DNA of 64,000 nt from Paraburkholderia sp. UYCP14C (GTDB lineage: Bacteria > Pseudomonadota > Gammaproteobacteria > Burkholderiales > Burkholderiaceae). The DNA is taken from assembly GCF_004197395.1 (NCBI RefSeq), contig NZ_SELS01000028.1:38128-102127 (forward strand), given 5' to 3'. A model generated the notes under the pieces. It worked only from the letters and a program-made list of their open reading frames with translations. It made no database searches and was not told where the DNA came from. This document shows positions 8,704-16,446 of this stretch, piece by piece. Each line of letters opens with the position of its first letter. The first letter of the stretch is position 1. The position numbers and the translations under genes were made by a program.

Positions 8704-9416
8704 AAACGATGATGAATCTTCCTATCGAAACCACTGACGACGACCTCGGCATCGCGCGTCGCATCGCCACGGGCGATCGTGCCGCCTTCGAACTGCTGAT
8801 GCGAAGGTATAACCGCCGGCTCTACCGCCTGGCGCGCGCGACCTTGCGCAACGATGCCGAAGCGGAAGATGCGCTACAGGACGCGTATCTGCACGCGTAC
8901 AGATCGATCAGCCAGTTTCGCGGCGATTCGCAATTGTTCACATGGCTGTCGCGGCTGGTGCTGAACGAATGTTTCGCGCGATTGCGGCGCTCGGCACGGC
9001 GTCAGAATGTGATTCCGATCGTGGACGCGCCCGAATCCATCGAACATGCCGATGCCATGACCACGGCCGACGACGATGCCCCCGACCGGGCGTTCGCGCG
9101 TTCGCAAGTGCGCGCGCTGCTCGAACGCAAACTCGATGAATTGCCCGAGCTATTTCGCGTCGTGTTCGTGCTGCGCTCGATCGAGGAGATGAGCGTCGAG
9201 GAGGCCGCGCAGTGTCTGAACATTCCCGAGGCGACGGTGCGGAGCCGGCATTTTCGCGCGCGCAGCATGTTGCGCGAGTCGCTTGCTCAGGCGCTCGATC
9301 TCGCCGAGCGCGACGTGTTCGAGTTTGGCGGCGCGCAGTGCGATTGCATCGTTGCGAGGGTACTTTCGAAAATATCCGGTGGCGCGTCACCGGCTGCGAT
9401 AGGGACGAGCGCATGA
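8700..9416 (+). CDS. RNA polymerase ECF-type sigma factor
   Basis: The 238-residue protein has region 2 (about residues 30-100: FELLMRRYNRRLYRLARATL, DAEAEDALQDAYLHAYRSI, FRGDSQLFTWLSRLVLNECF) and region 4 near residues 150-205 (LPELFRVVFVLRSIEEMSVEEAA, LNIPEATVRSRHFRARSML). Both are classic ECF elements. A cysteine-containing tail (GGAQCDCIVAR) follows region 4. No anti-sigma gene is adjacent: the next gene is convergent, only 79 bp away. Translation is coupled to the cupredoxin through an ATGA overlap, so the sigma factor and the periplasmic copper protein are probably co-expressed. Confidence 0.9.
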   Translation: MKTMMNLPIETTDDDLGIARRIATGDRAAFELLMRRYNRRLYRLARATLRNDAEAEDALQDAYLHAYRSISQFRGDSQLFTWLSRLVLNECFARLRRSARRQNVIPIVDAPESIEHADAMTTADDDAPDRAFARSQVRALLERKLDELPELFRVVFVLRSIEEMSVEEAAQCLNIPEATVRSRHFRARSMLRESLAQALDLAERDVFEFGGAQCDCIVARVLSKISGGASPAAIGTSA

Positions 9417-9495
9417 ATGAAGTCCGCTACCGCGGGAGATATGCCGGCAAATGCGCTTTTGCCGTCGTTGCGGGATGGTCGATACGAAATCCAAA

Positions 9496-11091
9496 TCAGG
9501 CCTTGCCGAGCAACACCGCGACGTTGCGCTCAGCGAGCGCCGCGATCGTGCGCGATGGGTTCAGCCCCAACGCTCGCGGCACAACCGCACCATCCATCAC
9601 ATACAGATCTTCGTAGCCGAATACTTTACCGTTCGCGTCAACGACACCATCCGCCGCGGTGAGGCCCATGTTGCAGCCGCCGAGCGGGTGAGGGGTGATC
9701 AGCTTGTGCAACTCGCTCCACGTCGGTGGGACGAACGGTTGGCCGCCGGTGGCGGCCGACAACCGCTGGTGTGCGTCGATCATGGCGTCGACCACCGCGC
9801 GAGATCGAATATACGACCAGTCGAGTCGCAACTCGCGGCGCCAGGGGGCATACCAGCAGCGACCCAGGCGCATCCGCCCGTCGCCCGGATCGATCGCCTG
9901 GCCGAACCACGGCATCATGTTGTCGACGGGGTCCTCGGAGTCAAAATGGCGCGCGAAGCTACGCCAGAAGGTGCGCGACACGCCACGAGGCGTACGCTGA
10001 AGGCGGCGTTGCACGAGGTCATGCATAAGATCGGGTACCCCGCCGTCTTCCACGAACAGTGACTGCCCGTTGGCGCCAGCATGGTCCAGCAGGTCGATCG
10101 CGGCGGAAATGGTCACGCCATGTGACGGCGAAATCTTGCGGTCCCGATAGAACGTTGGGGTGACGAAATCGCCGTTGAACGCCCATCCGCAGCCGAGCCG
10201 CGAAGATAGATCGGGCAGTGAGCGATGTTCGTCGCGACAGCGTAGCAGCAACTCGGTGCTGCCGATCGAGCCGGCGCTAACGATCACTTTGGTCGCCGTT
10301 GCGGTCCCGGGCGTGCAGCCGCCTGTTGATCGATCAACCACATTGAAATGCACACGCCATCCAGGGCCAAGCGGCTCAATCTTTTGCACTACATGCAGCG
10401 GCAGGATCTTTGCGCCGTGACGCTCGGCGACGGCGAGATAGTTCAGGTCGAGTGTATTCTTCGCCGACACCTGGCAGCCGATGTCGCAGTTACCGCAGTG
10501 TACGCAGGTGCCTTGCTCCACCCCATGCACGTTAGTGAACCTGACCGAATGCTTGTCGCTGCGAGCATCGGGCAAAGACGGGTCGTAGTCTCGCGAGAAG
10601 CTGACGGCCAGCGGCAGCTTTCGAAAGCGGTCGCACCAGCCACATGCGTCGGCGGCCTCGCGCATGAGTCGCGTGCGTTCGCTAAGCTGGTTGTCGGGTA
10701 GTTCCTGAACAGACAGCATGTATCCCACGATCTCGTAGTAGGGCTTGAGCGCTTCATACGTGATCGCGGGCGGCCAGCCGCGGTCAAAGGCGTCACGTTT
10801 AGCTTCGACCGAGACATTGGCGTAGATCAGCGATCCTCCACCCACACCCGCGGCAGCGACTACCCACATGTTCGAGAATGCGCGCAGGTCGGCCCAGCCA
10901 TTGAATCGTTGCGGATGCTGCTGGTTCCACAACCAGGAGTCGGCATCGTCGCGCGGATAAGTTTGCGGGGTCCAGCGGCGGCCACGTTCCAGCACCACTA
11001 CGTCACGTCCCGCCTCCGCAAGACGACAGGCCGCGACTGCACCGCCAAAGCCGCTACCGACGATGATCACATCGTGTTCGAACCCGCTCAT
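9496..11091 (-). CDS. GMC family oxidoreductase, cholesterol-oxidase-like
   Basis: A 531-residue flavoprotein with the FAD motif DVIIVGSGFGGAVAACRLAEAG at residues 7-28, AGVGGGSLIYANV and the C-terminal GMC signature HPLGGCNMG plus LYVMDGAVVPRALGLNPS. Cysteines 196, 199, 202 and 206 form a C-x2-C-x2-C-x3-C cluster (CVHCGNCDIGC), which I recall as conserved in this cholesterol-oxidase-like branch. The start at 11091 has an AGGAG site, and its ATGA overlaps the stop of the patatin gene; the longer frame to 11121 lacks support. It is the last gene of a seven-gene minus-strand operon. A lipid or sterol-like alcohol substrate is inferred. Confidence 0.87.
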   Translation of the reverse strand: MSGFEHDVIIVGSGFGGAVAACRLAEAGRDVVVLERGRRWTPQTYPRDDADSWLWNQQHPQRFNGWADLRAFSNMWVVAAAGVGGGSLIYANVSVEAKRDAFDRGWPPAITYEALKPYYEIVGYMLSVQELPDNQLSERTRLMREAADACGWCDRFRKLPLAVSFSRDYDPSLPDARSDKHSVRFTNVHGVEQGTCVHCGNCDIGCQVSAKNTLDLNYLAVAERHGAKILPLHVVQKIEPLGPGWRVHFNVVDRSTGGCTPGTATATKVIVSAGSIGSTELLLRCRDEHRSLPDLSSRLGCGWAFNGDFVTPTFYRDRKISPSHGVTISAAIDLLDHAGANGQSLFVEDGGVPDLMHDLVQRRLQRTPRGVSRTFWRSFARHFDSEDPVDNMMPWFGQAIDPGDGRMRLGRCWYAPWRRELRLDWSYIRSRAVVDAMIDAHQRLSAATGGQPFVPPTWSELHKLITPHPLGGCNMGLTAADGVVDANGKVFGYEDLYVMDGAVVPRALGLNPSRTIAALAERNVAVLLGKA

Positions 11092-12620
11092 GTCGGCGAT
11101 CTCCTGATATAGATGCGCCACAGTTCCGATACGAAGAACCTGAAGAACCGCGAGATCGCATGTGCCGCTTGTCGCGAGTCAGGCGCATTCGTGGCGTAAA
11201 CCGTTTGCATCAGGCGCCCGAGCTGGGGCACGCCAAGGTGTAGCACGCCGGCGCCGACCACGGGTCCCGTCGCATCGCCGCCCCGGTGCAACGTGGTGTA
11301 AAGGGTCGTCGTCTCGCCCCACATCCTGAATGGGCTGCCAATGCGGACATGCTTCTTGCCTGCCAGATAGTACGGCTGGCCCGCGTGACGAAATCCAATT
11401 TCGTAAATCATGTAGGTTAGCTCTGGATCGTCGCAAGGCGTGAACAGGCCGAAGACGCCCGACTCCGACGGCATCGCGAGTCCAAACGGGGCGAAATCTA
11501 TGTGGCCCGTCAGGCCACCGAGATGACGAGGGTCGGCAATGAAAGCCGCCATGTCGTCGATGTGGATCGTGGCGTTCATGGTCAGCGGGGTGCCATCGCT
11601 GTCGCTCTCGACGGCGCCTGGGTCGGTCGCCCCCAGACGAAAGCCGCCCGCCATCGTCTCGCGAAAGCTCAATCCCACGCCGGGCTCGCGCATCACAGCT
11701 GCACTCGGGTTCAGCGGCGACGGAGTACTGATGCGCAACGTACGCCGCGCATCACGGTAGCCCATGTCGATCAGTGTCGCGGCATCGATCCGTCCTCGAT
11801 AGAAGTCGGGGTCGAGTGGCAGGGGCACCTCCGGCTTGATCACATGGACGGAGATGGGCTGATCGTGTCCGAAGACACACTCGCCGCACGCGATCCTGCG
11901 ATTGATATCCGCGATCGTCTCCAACTCCCGGTTAAGCGCGCCCCCCGCACTCATCTCGATCATGTGCACATACTGGTTGAACGCGCCATCGCGGTAGACG
12001 GGCGTGTTGCCGATGCACCAGACGAGCCACAGCTCGCGCGCGCCTCGCTCGACACAACTCAGCAGGTTGGCGTCCTTGATCCAGACCGCATCCGTCCATG
12101 TCTTGCCGTCGGCTTTCACGGCGGGCATGAAGATGGGCAGCGAGGCGGCCGCGACCAGCCGGGGCAGGTCGAGCTGCGGGTGAGGGATGGGCACCACGGT
12201 TTTGTCGTCGAAGCAGCAGGCATTGAAGGAGCCATCGATGCCGGCCGCCGCGCGAACCCGGTTGATGTCGATACCCAGCGCAGGGTAGACATGCTCCGTC
12301 AAGCCGGCGGCGCTGCCCAACGCGCTCATGTTCGCGACGTGCAGGTATTCAGGCGCCGGGCGCAGCGCGGCGAATTGCTTGACGGGCAGTGCTCGCCAAC
12401 GCGCGCATAACTCGTCCGGCGGCACACCGGACAACAAGGCAGCCAGATTGATCGTGCCGCCCGAGGCACCGTCGGCGTGACTGAATCGCAGTCCCTCGTC
12501 TATTAGCGCCTTGACGGCACCCGCCTGGTAGGCGACACGCATGCCGCCGCCGGCCAGCACCAGTGCGCGACGAACAGAGGGATTGTCAGCCGCGATAGGC
12601 GGGCAATGGTTTGCGCTCAC
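11088..12620 (-). CDS. Patatin-like phospholipase with a C-terminal domain of the GMC-hydrolase fusion type
   Basis: The 510-residue protein begins at GTG 12620, preceded by GGGAG with 6-bp spacing; the longer open frame upstream is a shadow of other genes. Residues about 15-60 carry the patatin oxyanion motif RALVLAGGGMRVAYQAGAV and the serine elbow GASGGTIN. The last 160 residues are a separate domain (LSFRETMAGGF, MNATIHIDD, ESGVFGLFTP, AGKKHVRIG, WGETTTLYTTL). I recall this domain as the middle segment of large GMC-oxidoreductase/alpha-beta-hydrolase fusion proteins. Its start overlaps the stop of the upstream membrane-protein gene (GTGA), and its stop overlaps the GMC gene start. Lipid acyl hydrolase is the likely activity. 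Confidence 0.8.
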   Translation of the reverse strand: MSANHCPPIAADNPSVRRALVLAGGGMRVAYQAGAVKALIDEGLRFSHADGASGGTINLAALLSGVPPDELCARWRALPVKQFAALRPAPEYLHVANMSALGSAAGLTEHVYPALGIDINRVRAAAGIDGSFNACCFDDKTVVPIPHPQLDLPRLVAAASLPIFMPAVKADGKTWTDAVWIKDANLLSCVERGARELWLVWCIGNTPVYRDGAFNQYVHMIEMSAGGALNRELETIADINRRIACGECVFGHDQPISVHVIKPEVPLPLDPDFYRGRIDAATLIDMGYRDARRTLRISTPSPLNPSAAVMREPGVGLSFRETMAGGFRLGATDPGAVESDSDGTPLTMNATIHIDDMAAFIADPRHLGGLTGHIDFAPFGLAMPSESGVFGLFTPCDDPELTYMIYEIGFRHAGQPYYLAGKKHVRIGSPFRMWGETTTLYTTLHRGGDATGPVVGAGVLHLGVPQLGRLMQTVYATNAPDSRQAAHAISRFFRFFVSELWRIYIRRSPT

Positions 12621-13021
12621 GACGTTCTCCCGCGCCAGACGACTTCCCACACGAGAAATCCCGTCACGGCCTCCAGTACACAGAACGCGATGAAGACCTT
12701 GGTGGGAATGCCATCGACGATGAAACTCAGTACCCGAGCCGTGACATCGGCCCAAAGGCCGCCGGGAAACACCCGTGATGCCGTGAGAGGCAGGAAGATT
12801 TCGTTCCGGAAGGCCCGGCAAAACACACCGAAGCCCAGCTCGAGCGCTTTGAGAAAGCGATATTGGCTGGGAAAGGTGGCCCGGTGCGGTTCGGTGATCG
12901 AATCCAACCGCACTTCGAAGATGTGAGGAAGCTCCCAGGCGGCGATGAAGATTCCGCTTGCGCCGATGCCCAGAAGCATCAGCATGTAGCCCCAGAAGCA
13001 AACGCGCGCCAGGCGTTTCAT
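12617..13021 (-). CDS. Small membrane protein, unknown
   Basis: A 134-residue protein with a hydrophobic N-terminal segment (VCFWGYMLMLLGIGASGIFIAAW) and at least one more near the C-terminus (TKVFIAFCVLEAVTGFLVWEVVW). I do not recognise a family. It lies in the middle of the coupled seven-gene cassette: 3 bp after the preceding gene, overlapping the patatin gene by 4 bp. The conserved coupling suggests it works with the lipid enzymes, for example as a membrane subunit or anchor, but this is only contextual. Confidence 0.7.
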   Translation of the reverse strand: MKRLARVCFWGYMLMLLGIGASGIFIAAWELPHIFEVRLDSITEPHRATFPSQYRFLKALELGFGVFCRAFRNEIFLPLTASRVFPGGLWADVTARVLSFIVDGIPTKVFIAFCVLEAVTGFLVWEVVWRGRTS

Positions 13022-13024
13022 CGG

Positions 13025-13408
13025 TCATCCTCCGCGGCGTCGCAAGTCCAGATAAAGCAGGCCGCTGGCTCCGTCGAACATGGCGACCAGCAGTGCCGCG
13101 GAAATGAATACGCCGCGGGTGACGCCCCATGCCACGAATGCCGACGCCAGCAGCTTCTGGAACGCTCCCCAGAGAAGCACGACGGGCAGGGCTTCCGTGC
13201 GCCGCTGTGCGTGCAGCAGACTGCCGCCGAACAGGATCATGAACATCCCTACCGTGGCGAACAGATGATCTGCGAGCCGATCGGGTGGCACGTACGCGAT
13301 CAGGGCCAGTAAGGAGCTTGAGGCGATGACCTGGGCGGCTCCCGTCAACACGGTTATGGCCGCTATCAATGTCGTCGCACGGCGCTCGAAAATGAGGAAT
13401 CGCATCAT
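13025..13408 (-). CDS. Small polytopic membrane protein, unknown
   Basis: The product is about 127 residues (MMRFLIFERRATTLI...) with roughly four hydrophobic segments: TLIAAITVLTGAAQVIA, LADHLFATVGMFMILFGGSLL, VVLLWGAFQKLLASAFVAWG and VFISAALLVAMFDGASGLLYL. The first ATG (13408) forms an ATGA overlap with the upstream stop, matching the coupling style of this operon; the second ATG at 13405 is possible. A much longer open frame to 13852 reads against the neighbouring gene and is rejected. No family recognised. Confidence 0.7.
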   Translation of the reverse strand: MMRFLIFERRATTLIAAITVLTGAAQVIASSSLLALIAYVPPDRLADHLFATVGMFMILFGGSLLHAQRRTEALPVVLLWGAFQKLLASAFVAWGVTRGVFISAALLVAMFDGASGLLYLDLRRRGG

Positions 13409-13896
13409 CGCCCCAATGCTGAATAGCGGATGCGATATGTCCAGCGCGCGAAATACCAGGCCATCGAAAGCCACTGAATACACCACAACCCGGCACGTAT
13501 CCGATTGAGCCGCATCCACTCGTTCAGCACCTCGTGCAACCTGATCGCATCCTTGATGTGACTGGCCATTTCTGCGTTGAGCGGGAAAATCCATTTCAGT
13601 GTGAGAAACGTGGCGATGAACACACCGAGCAGAACCACGATCGGTATCCAGCGCGTGGGCTGACGCCATTCGCCGATGAGCATGACGACGCCGCTCGCCA
13701 GCATCAGTTTCGTCATCGTCGTGAAGAACGCGGTGGCTGCCGACACCTGGGGGACGAACTGCAGATAGTAGTTGTCCGGGGTGAGCTGCGAGGCAATGGG
13801 AAACGAAAAGAGTACCAACGAGCCGCCGGTGCCCAGGTACATCGATGTGCACAACAGCAGAAACACGTGATTGACTATCAACAGGCGGCCGATCAT
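13405..13896 (-). CDS. Membrane protein, unknown (DUF1772-like size)
   Basis: A 163-residue protein with several hydrophobic segments: LLIVNHVFLLLCTSMYLGTGGSLVLFSF, AATAFFTTMTKLMLASGVVMLIG, WIPIVVLLGVFIATFLTLKWIF and WCIQWLSMAWYFARW. The start at 13896 (MIGRLLIVNH) makes a 4-bp ATGA overlap with the stop of the acetoacetate-decarboxylase-like gene. The general architecture recalls small DUF1772-type four-helix proteins, but I cannot confirm this. It belongs to the same coupled operon. Confidence 0.7.
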   Translation of the reverse strand: MIGRLLIVNHVFLLLCTSMYLGTGGSLVLFSFPIASQLTPDNYYLQFVPQVSAATAFFTTMTKLMLASGVVMLIGEWRQPTRWIPIVVLLGVFIATFLTLKWIFPLNAEMASHIKDAIRLHEVLNEWMRLNRIRAGLWCIQWLSMAWYFARWTYRIRYSALGR

Positions 13897-14777
13897 GGTG
13901 CAGACTCCCAGTCTGCCGGCCGGGCTGGCGGCGCGAGCCATTGCTGCGATTGCCCGAGCGGATACGTCGTCTCGAGACCCGGCATGGGCTGAGCCGGCGG
14001 CTCGGCGCTGGTCACGAACCAGCACTCGAAGTAGTCATCCAGCACGCCGCTTGTCGACGGGAAGAAGCCTGTGGCGATCGGCTTCGGATCGATATCCAGC
14101 GTCTTTAGCCAGGCCATGCGCGGGTGATCGCCGATCAACAGGCGGGCGGACTTATCGGCGAACAGCGAGAAACCGAGCTTGCCCTTGAAATAGATGTACG
14201 ACTTCATCAGCATGCCGCGAAAGCAGCAGTAGTTGACTGCCCCGGTGTTGACGGGCAACCACGCCGTGCGGGGCTTCTGCACGTCGATGCGCATCATCAT
14301 CTGGCCATCGAGGTCGTACTGACTGCTGACCCACTGCTCTCCGACGACGAAGTCGAGGCTCGCCTGGTGCTTCGGCATGCCCCAGATGCCACGGCCACCT
14401 TTGACCGAAACCTCGGTCGACACCGGAAGGTCCACCACGTATTGCCCTGTACCAAAGGTCTTCATGAAAAGGCCCGGCAACAGGCGTGGGGCCGGTTGGC
14501 GGCCGTGGGTGCAGGCGATCGCGATGGAGTATTCGATGTAGCGGCCGATGTTCGTGACGACATAGTCGATCACGGTCACGACAAGCAGGCCCCGGCGCCA
14601 GAGCTGGAACGGATGGACTTCATTGCCCGGGATCACACTGCGCGCTGCGTCGAGGTCGATCGAAAAGACCGCCATCAGCGCCGGCGAATTCTGGGAAGCG
14701 ACTGGCATCTGGAATGGAATGTCATCGACCAGTGCATGGCGGCCGGCGAGCCGCCTCTGTCGTGCTGGTATCGCCAT
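13893..14777 (-). CDS. Acetoacetate decarboxylase-fold protein
   Basis: The roughly 295-residue product resembles the acetoacetate decarboxylase (ADC) superfamily: VPGNEVHPFQLW-like start of the barrel, LVVTVIDYVVTNIGRYIEYSIAIAC, GTGQYVVDLPVSTEVSVKGGRGIWGMPKHQASL and a long C-terminal part. Whether the catalytic lysine of true ADC is present is not clear; I see no confident Lys-Lys dyad, so a ligand-binding or different lyase role is possible. GGGAG lies 6 bp before ATG 14777 (and 3 bp before GTG 14780). It is the second gene in the operon, 26 bp after the hydrolase. Confidence 0.72.
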   Translation of the reverse strand: MAIPARQRRLAGRHALVDDIPFQMPVASQNSPALMAVFSIDLDAARSVIPGNEVHPFQLWRRGLLVVTVIDYVVTNIGRYIEYSIAIACTHGRQPAPRLLPGLFMKTFGTGQYVVDLPVSTEVSVKGGRGIWGMPKHQASLDFVVGEQWVSSQYDLDGQMMMRIDVQKPRTAWLPVNTGAVNYCCFRGMLMKSYIYFKGKLGFSLFADKSARLLIGDHPRMAWLKTLDIDPKPIATGFFPSTSGVLDDYFECWFVTSAEPPAQPMPGLETTYPLGQSQQWLAPPARPADWESAP

Positions 14778-14803
14778 CACCGGCTCCCTTTGTCGGTTCT
14801 GAG

Positions 14804-15823
14804 TCAGTGGGGGGCGGCCAGTGACGCCATGAGCACGGGAAACACGTCGCGCTCCGCGTTCTTGCCGATGAAAACGTCGAGATGCCCATATCCGCCCAGC
14901 ACGTGCAGACGGTGATAGTTAGGCCGGTGGCGCTCGAACCAGTCGAACGTAGCCTGCTGACTCTGCCACTTGAAGCAGTCGTTGAGTTCGCCAGCGATGA
15001 ACGTGAAGCGCGCCTGTGTCTTCGGCGGCTGTGCTGTGGGATCCGGCAGAAGCCCCGGCAACTGTGACACCAGGTGGCCTGCATCCAGGCATCGGTTCAT
15101 CTGCCGGAAGAACGAGACTGGCACATTGGCGAATTCCTGGCGAATCCATTCGTGTACGGCGTCGCTGAGGTTTTCATGGCGCCACAGCACCGGAAATCCC
15201 ACACCGAAGGTGAAGCTGGAAAATCGGCAGACCCCATTGGCACATTCGTGATGGGTAAGCAGCACCAGACCTTTGAGCAGGTTGGGTACGACTCCAGCGG
15301 CGTGCTCACCCCATTGAGGATTGAGGTAGTCGGTCATCAGGCCGACGATGGGTAGCGCATAGCGGCCTTTGCGATATGAAAGCCAACCGACCTGAGGATG
15401 AAGTGAGACTGCGTTCGATACGATCGTGTCGACTTGCGGGACGAGCCCGGCAACTGCCGACAGAAGGAAGCTCGTTGAGCCCTGACAGTGCACCACGGCC
15501 TTGATCGTGGGAGCCCCCGTCATCTCGACAACTTTATTCACGGCGGCGGGGTGATCGTATAAAGCAGCTTCGTCCAGCGTCCATTGACACGGCGGAAGGT
15601 CGATACTGGCGCGCCAGTTTTCCAGCCAGACGTCATATCCCTCATCGATTAATGCATCAACGAAGTTCGTCGCGTTTGGGGGGCGAAATATGTTGGCGCG
15701 CACGCCTGCTCCATGTACCAGCAGGACCGGTCCCTTCGGAGCCGGCCCGGAGCCCCTGACGTGAATCAGGTTGCACGCGTGACCGTCGCCGGCGCGAAAC
15801 GCGACAACTTCTTCGTGGGACAT
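14804..15823 (-). CDS. Alpha/beta hydrolase (PHB-depolymerase/cholesterol-oxidase-associated type)
   Basis: A 339-residue alpha/beta-hydrolase with VLLVHGAGVRANIF near residue 35 (oxyanion region), the nucleophile elbow HCQGSTSFLLSAVAG, an acid position in GELNDCFKW and the histidine in GYGHLDVFIGKNAERDVFP. The C-terminal part is what I remember at the end of large GMC-oxidoreductase fusions. The start at 15823 has AAGGAG 6 bp upstream; the longer frame to 15883 has none. It is the first gene of the seven-gene cassette, and its promoter should lie in 15824-16140. Confidence 0.82.
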   Translation of the reverse strand: MSHEEVVAFRAGDGHACNLIHVRGSGPAPKGPVLLVHGAGVRANIFRPPNATNFVDALIDEGYDVWLENWRASIDLPPCQWTLDEAALYDHPAAVNKVVEMTGAPTIKAVVHCQGSTSFLLSAVAGLVPQVDTIVSNAVSLHPQVGWLSYRKGRYALPIVGLMTDYLNPQWGEHAAGVVPNLLKGLVLLTHHECANGVCRFSSFTFGVGFPVLWRHENLSDAVHEWIRQEFANVPVSFFRQMNRCLDAGHLVSQLPGLLPDPTAQPPKTQARFTFIAGELNDCFKWQSQQATFDWFERHRPNYHRLHVLGGYGHLDVFIGKNAERDVFPVLMASLAAPH

Positions 15824-16446
15824 GGGCAACTCCTTCTGGGTGATACGAAGGTGCGCGGTGCCAAAAAGGTCAATGAACAACATTGGCCGAATCGCGGCAC
15901 TCTGTGTCCGGCCGAGCCCGGCGGTTTCAAATTGAAAACGATTGGACGCGATTATCTTTCAAATCGATGAGCGTTCAGAAAAAGGCATACTCAATGAAGA
16001 TCCGGGGTGCTTCGCTTGCGTGGCCTAAATCCATTGCTCCAATGCTGGATTTCGATAACTCATTTCGCGCATTCCGCGCATCACTGAGCCGGGTTGAATT
16101 AAAACAATTCCGGGATAGTGAGAGACAATTTCAAGGTCGGCGTTAGCACTTGTCCGCGGAATCGGCGGGCTTTGGCGGACGAGTGCTAGTCAGGATCACT
16201 ATGAAGGCTGAATGTGCCGAAATGACGGCGGCCCTTCAGCGTCGGTCATCGTCTTGTGGTGACGGTTTGGGCGCCACGCCGCGTTAATCGACGGAGTGGG
16301 TTGGTCGCGCGGGACCGATCTCATTGCGCATCGGCTGCCAATATTCGCACAGCGCTTAGGACATTTCAATTTCTTGATCTCGAATCGTCTTTACTGCATC
16401 GTAAAGATGCGTACGCAATACCTGATCGCGACATAAGGAGACGTGT
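15824..16446. other. 623-bp divergent intergenic region, AT-richer
   Basis: It separates the minus-strand lipid cassette from the plus-strand TIR gene and must hold both promoters. Base composition is visibly lower in GC than the flanks (stretches such as 15935-15990 and 16080-16135). A short open frame at 15883-16146 has no recognisable features or ribosome site, and I do not call it. The inverted repeat at 16143-16189 is listed separately. Confidence 0.6.
16143..16189. repeat. Inverted repeat, 15-bp arms, 17-bp spacer
   Basis: Left arm 16143-16157 (TTAGCACTTGTCCGC) pairs with right arm 16175-16189 (GCGGACGAGTGCTAG) at 13 of 15 positions as DNA. Both mismatches become G-U pairs in RNA, giving a continuous 15-pair stem with a 17-nt loop. 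No T-tract follows. It could be an operator, an attenuator-like hairpin or a protein-binding site for the TIR or hydrolase promoters. Confidence 0.6.

Noticed and set aside
12621-13496. N-terminal 290 residues of a giant frame joined to the patatin gene
   Set aside because: The frame crosses two small membrane-protein genes on the same strand, is arginine/histidine-rich shadow sequence, and the GTG at 12620 has a proper ribosome site.
15883-16146. 87-residue plus-strand frame upstream of the TIR gene
   Set aside because: It overlaps the promoter region of the hydrolase operon, has no ribosome site, and has no recognisable features.
16143-16189. CIRCE heat-shock element
   Set aside because: The outer half-sites resemble TTAGCACTC and GAGTGCTAA, but the spacer is about 29 bp instead of 9 and no heat-shock gene follows.
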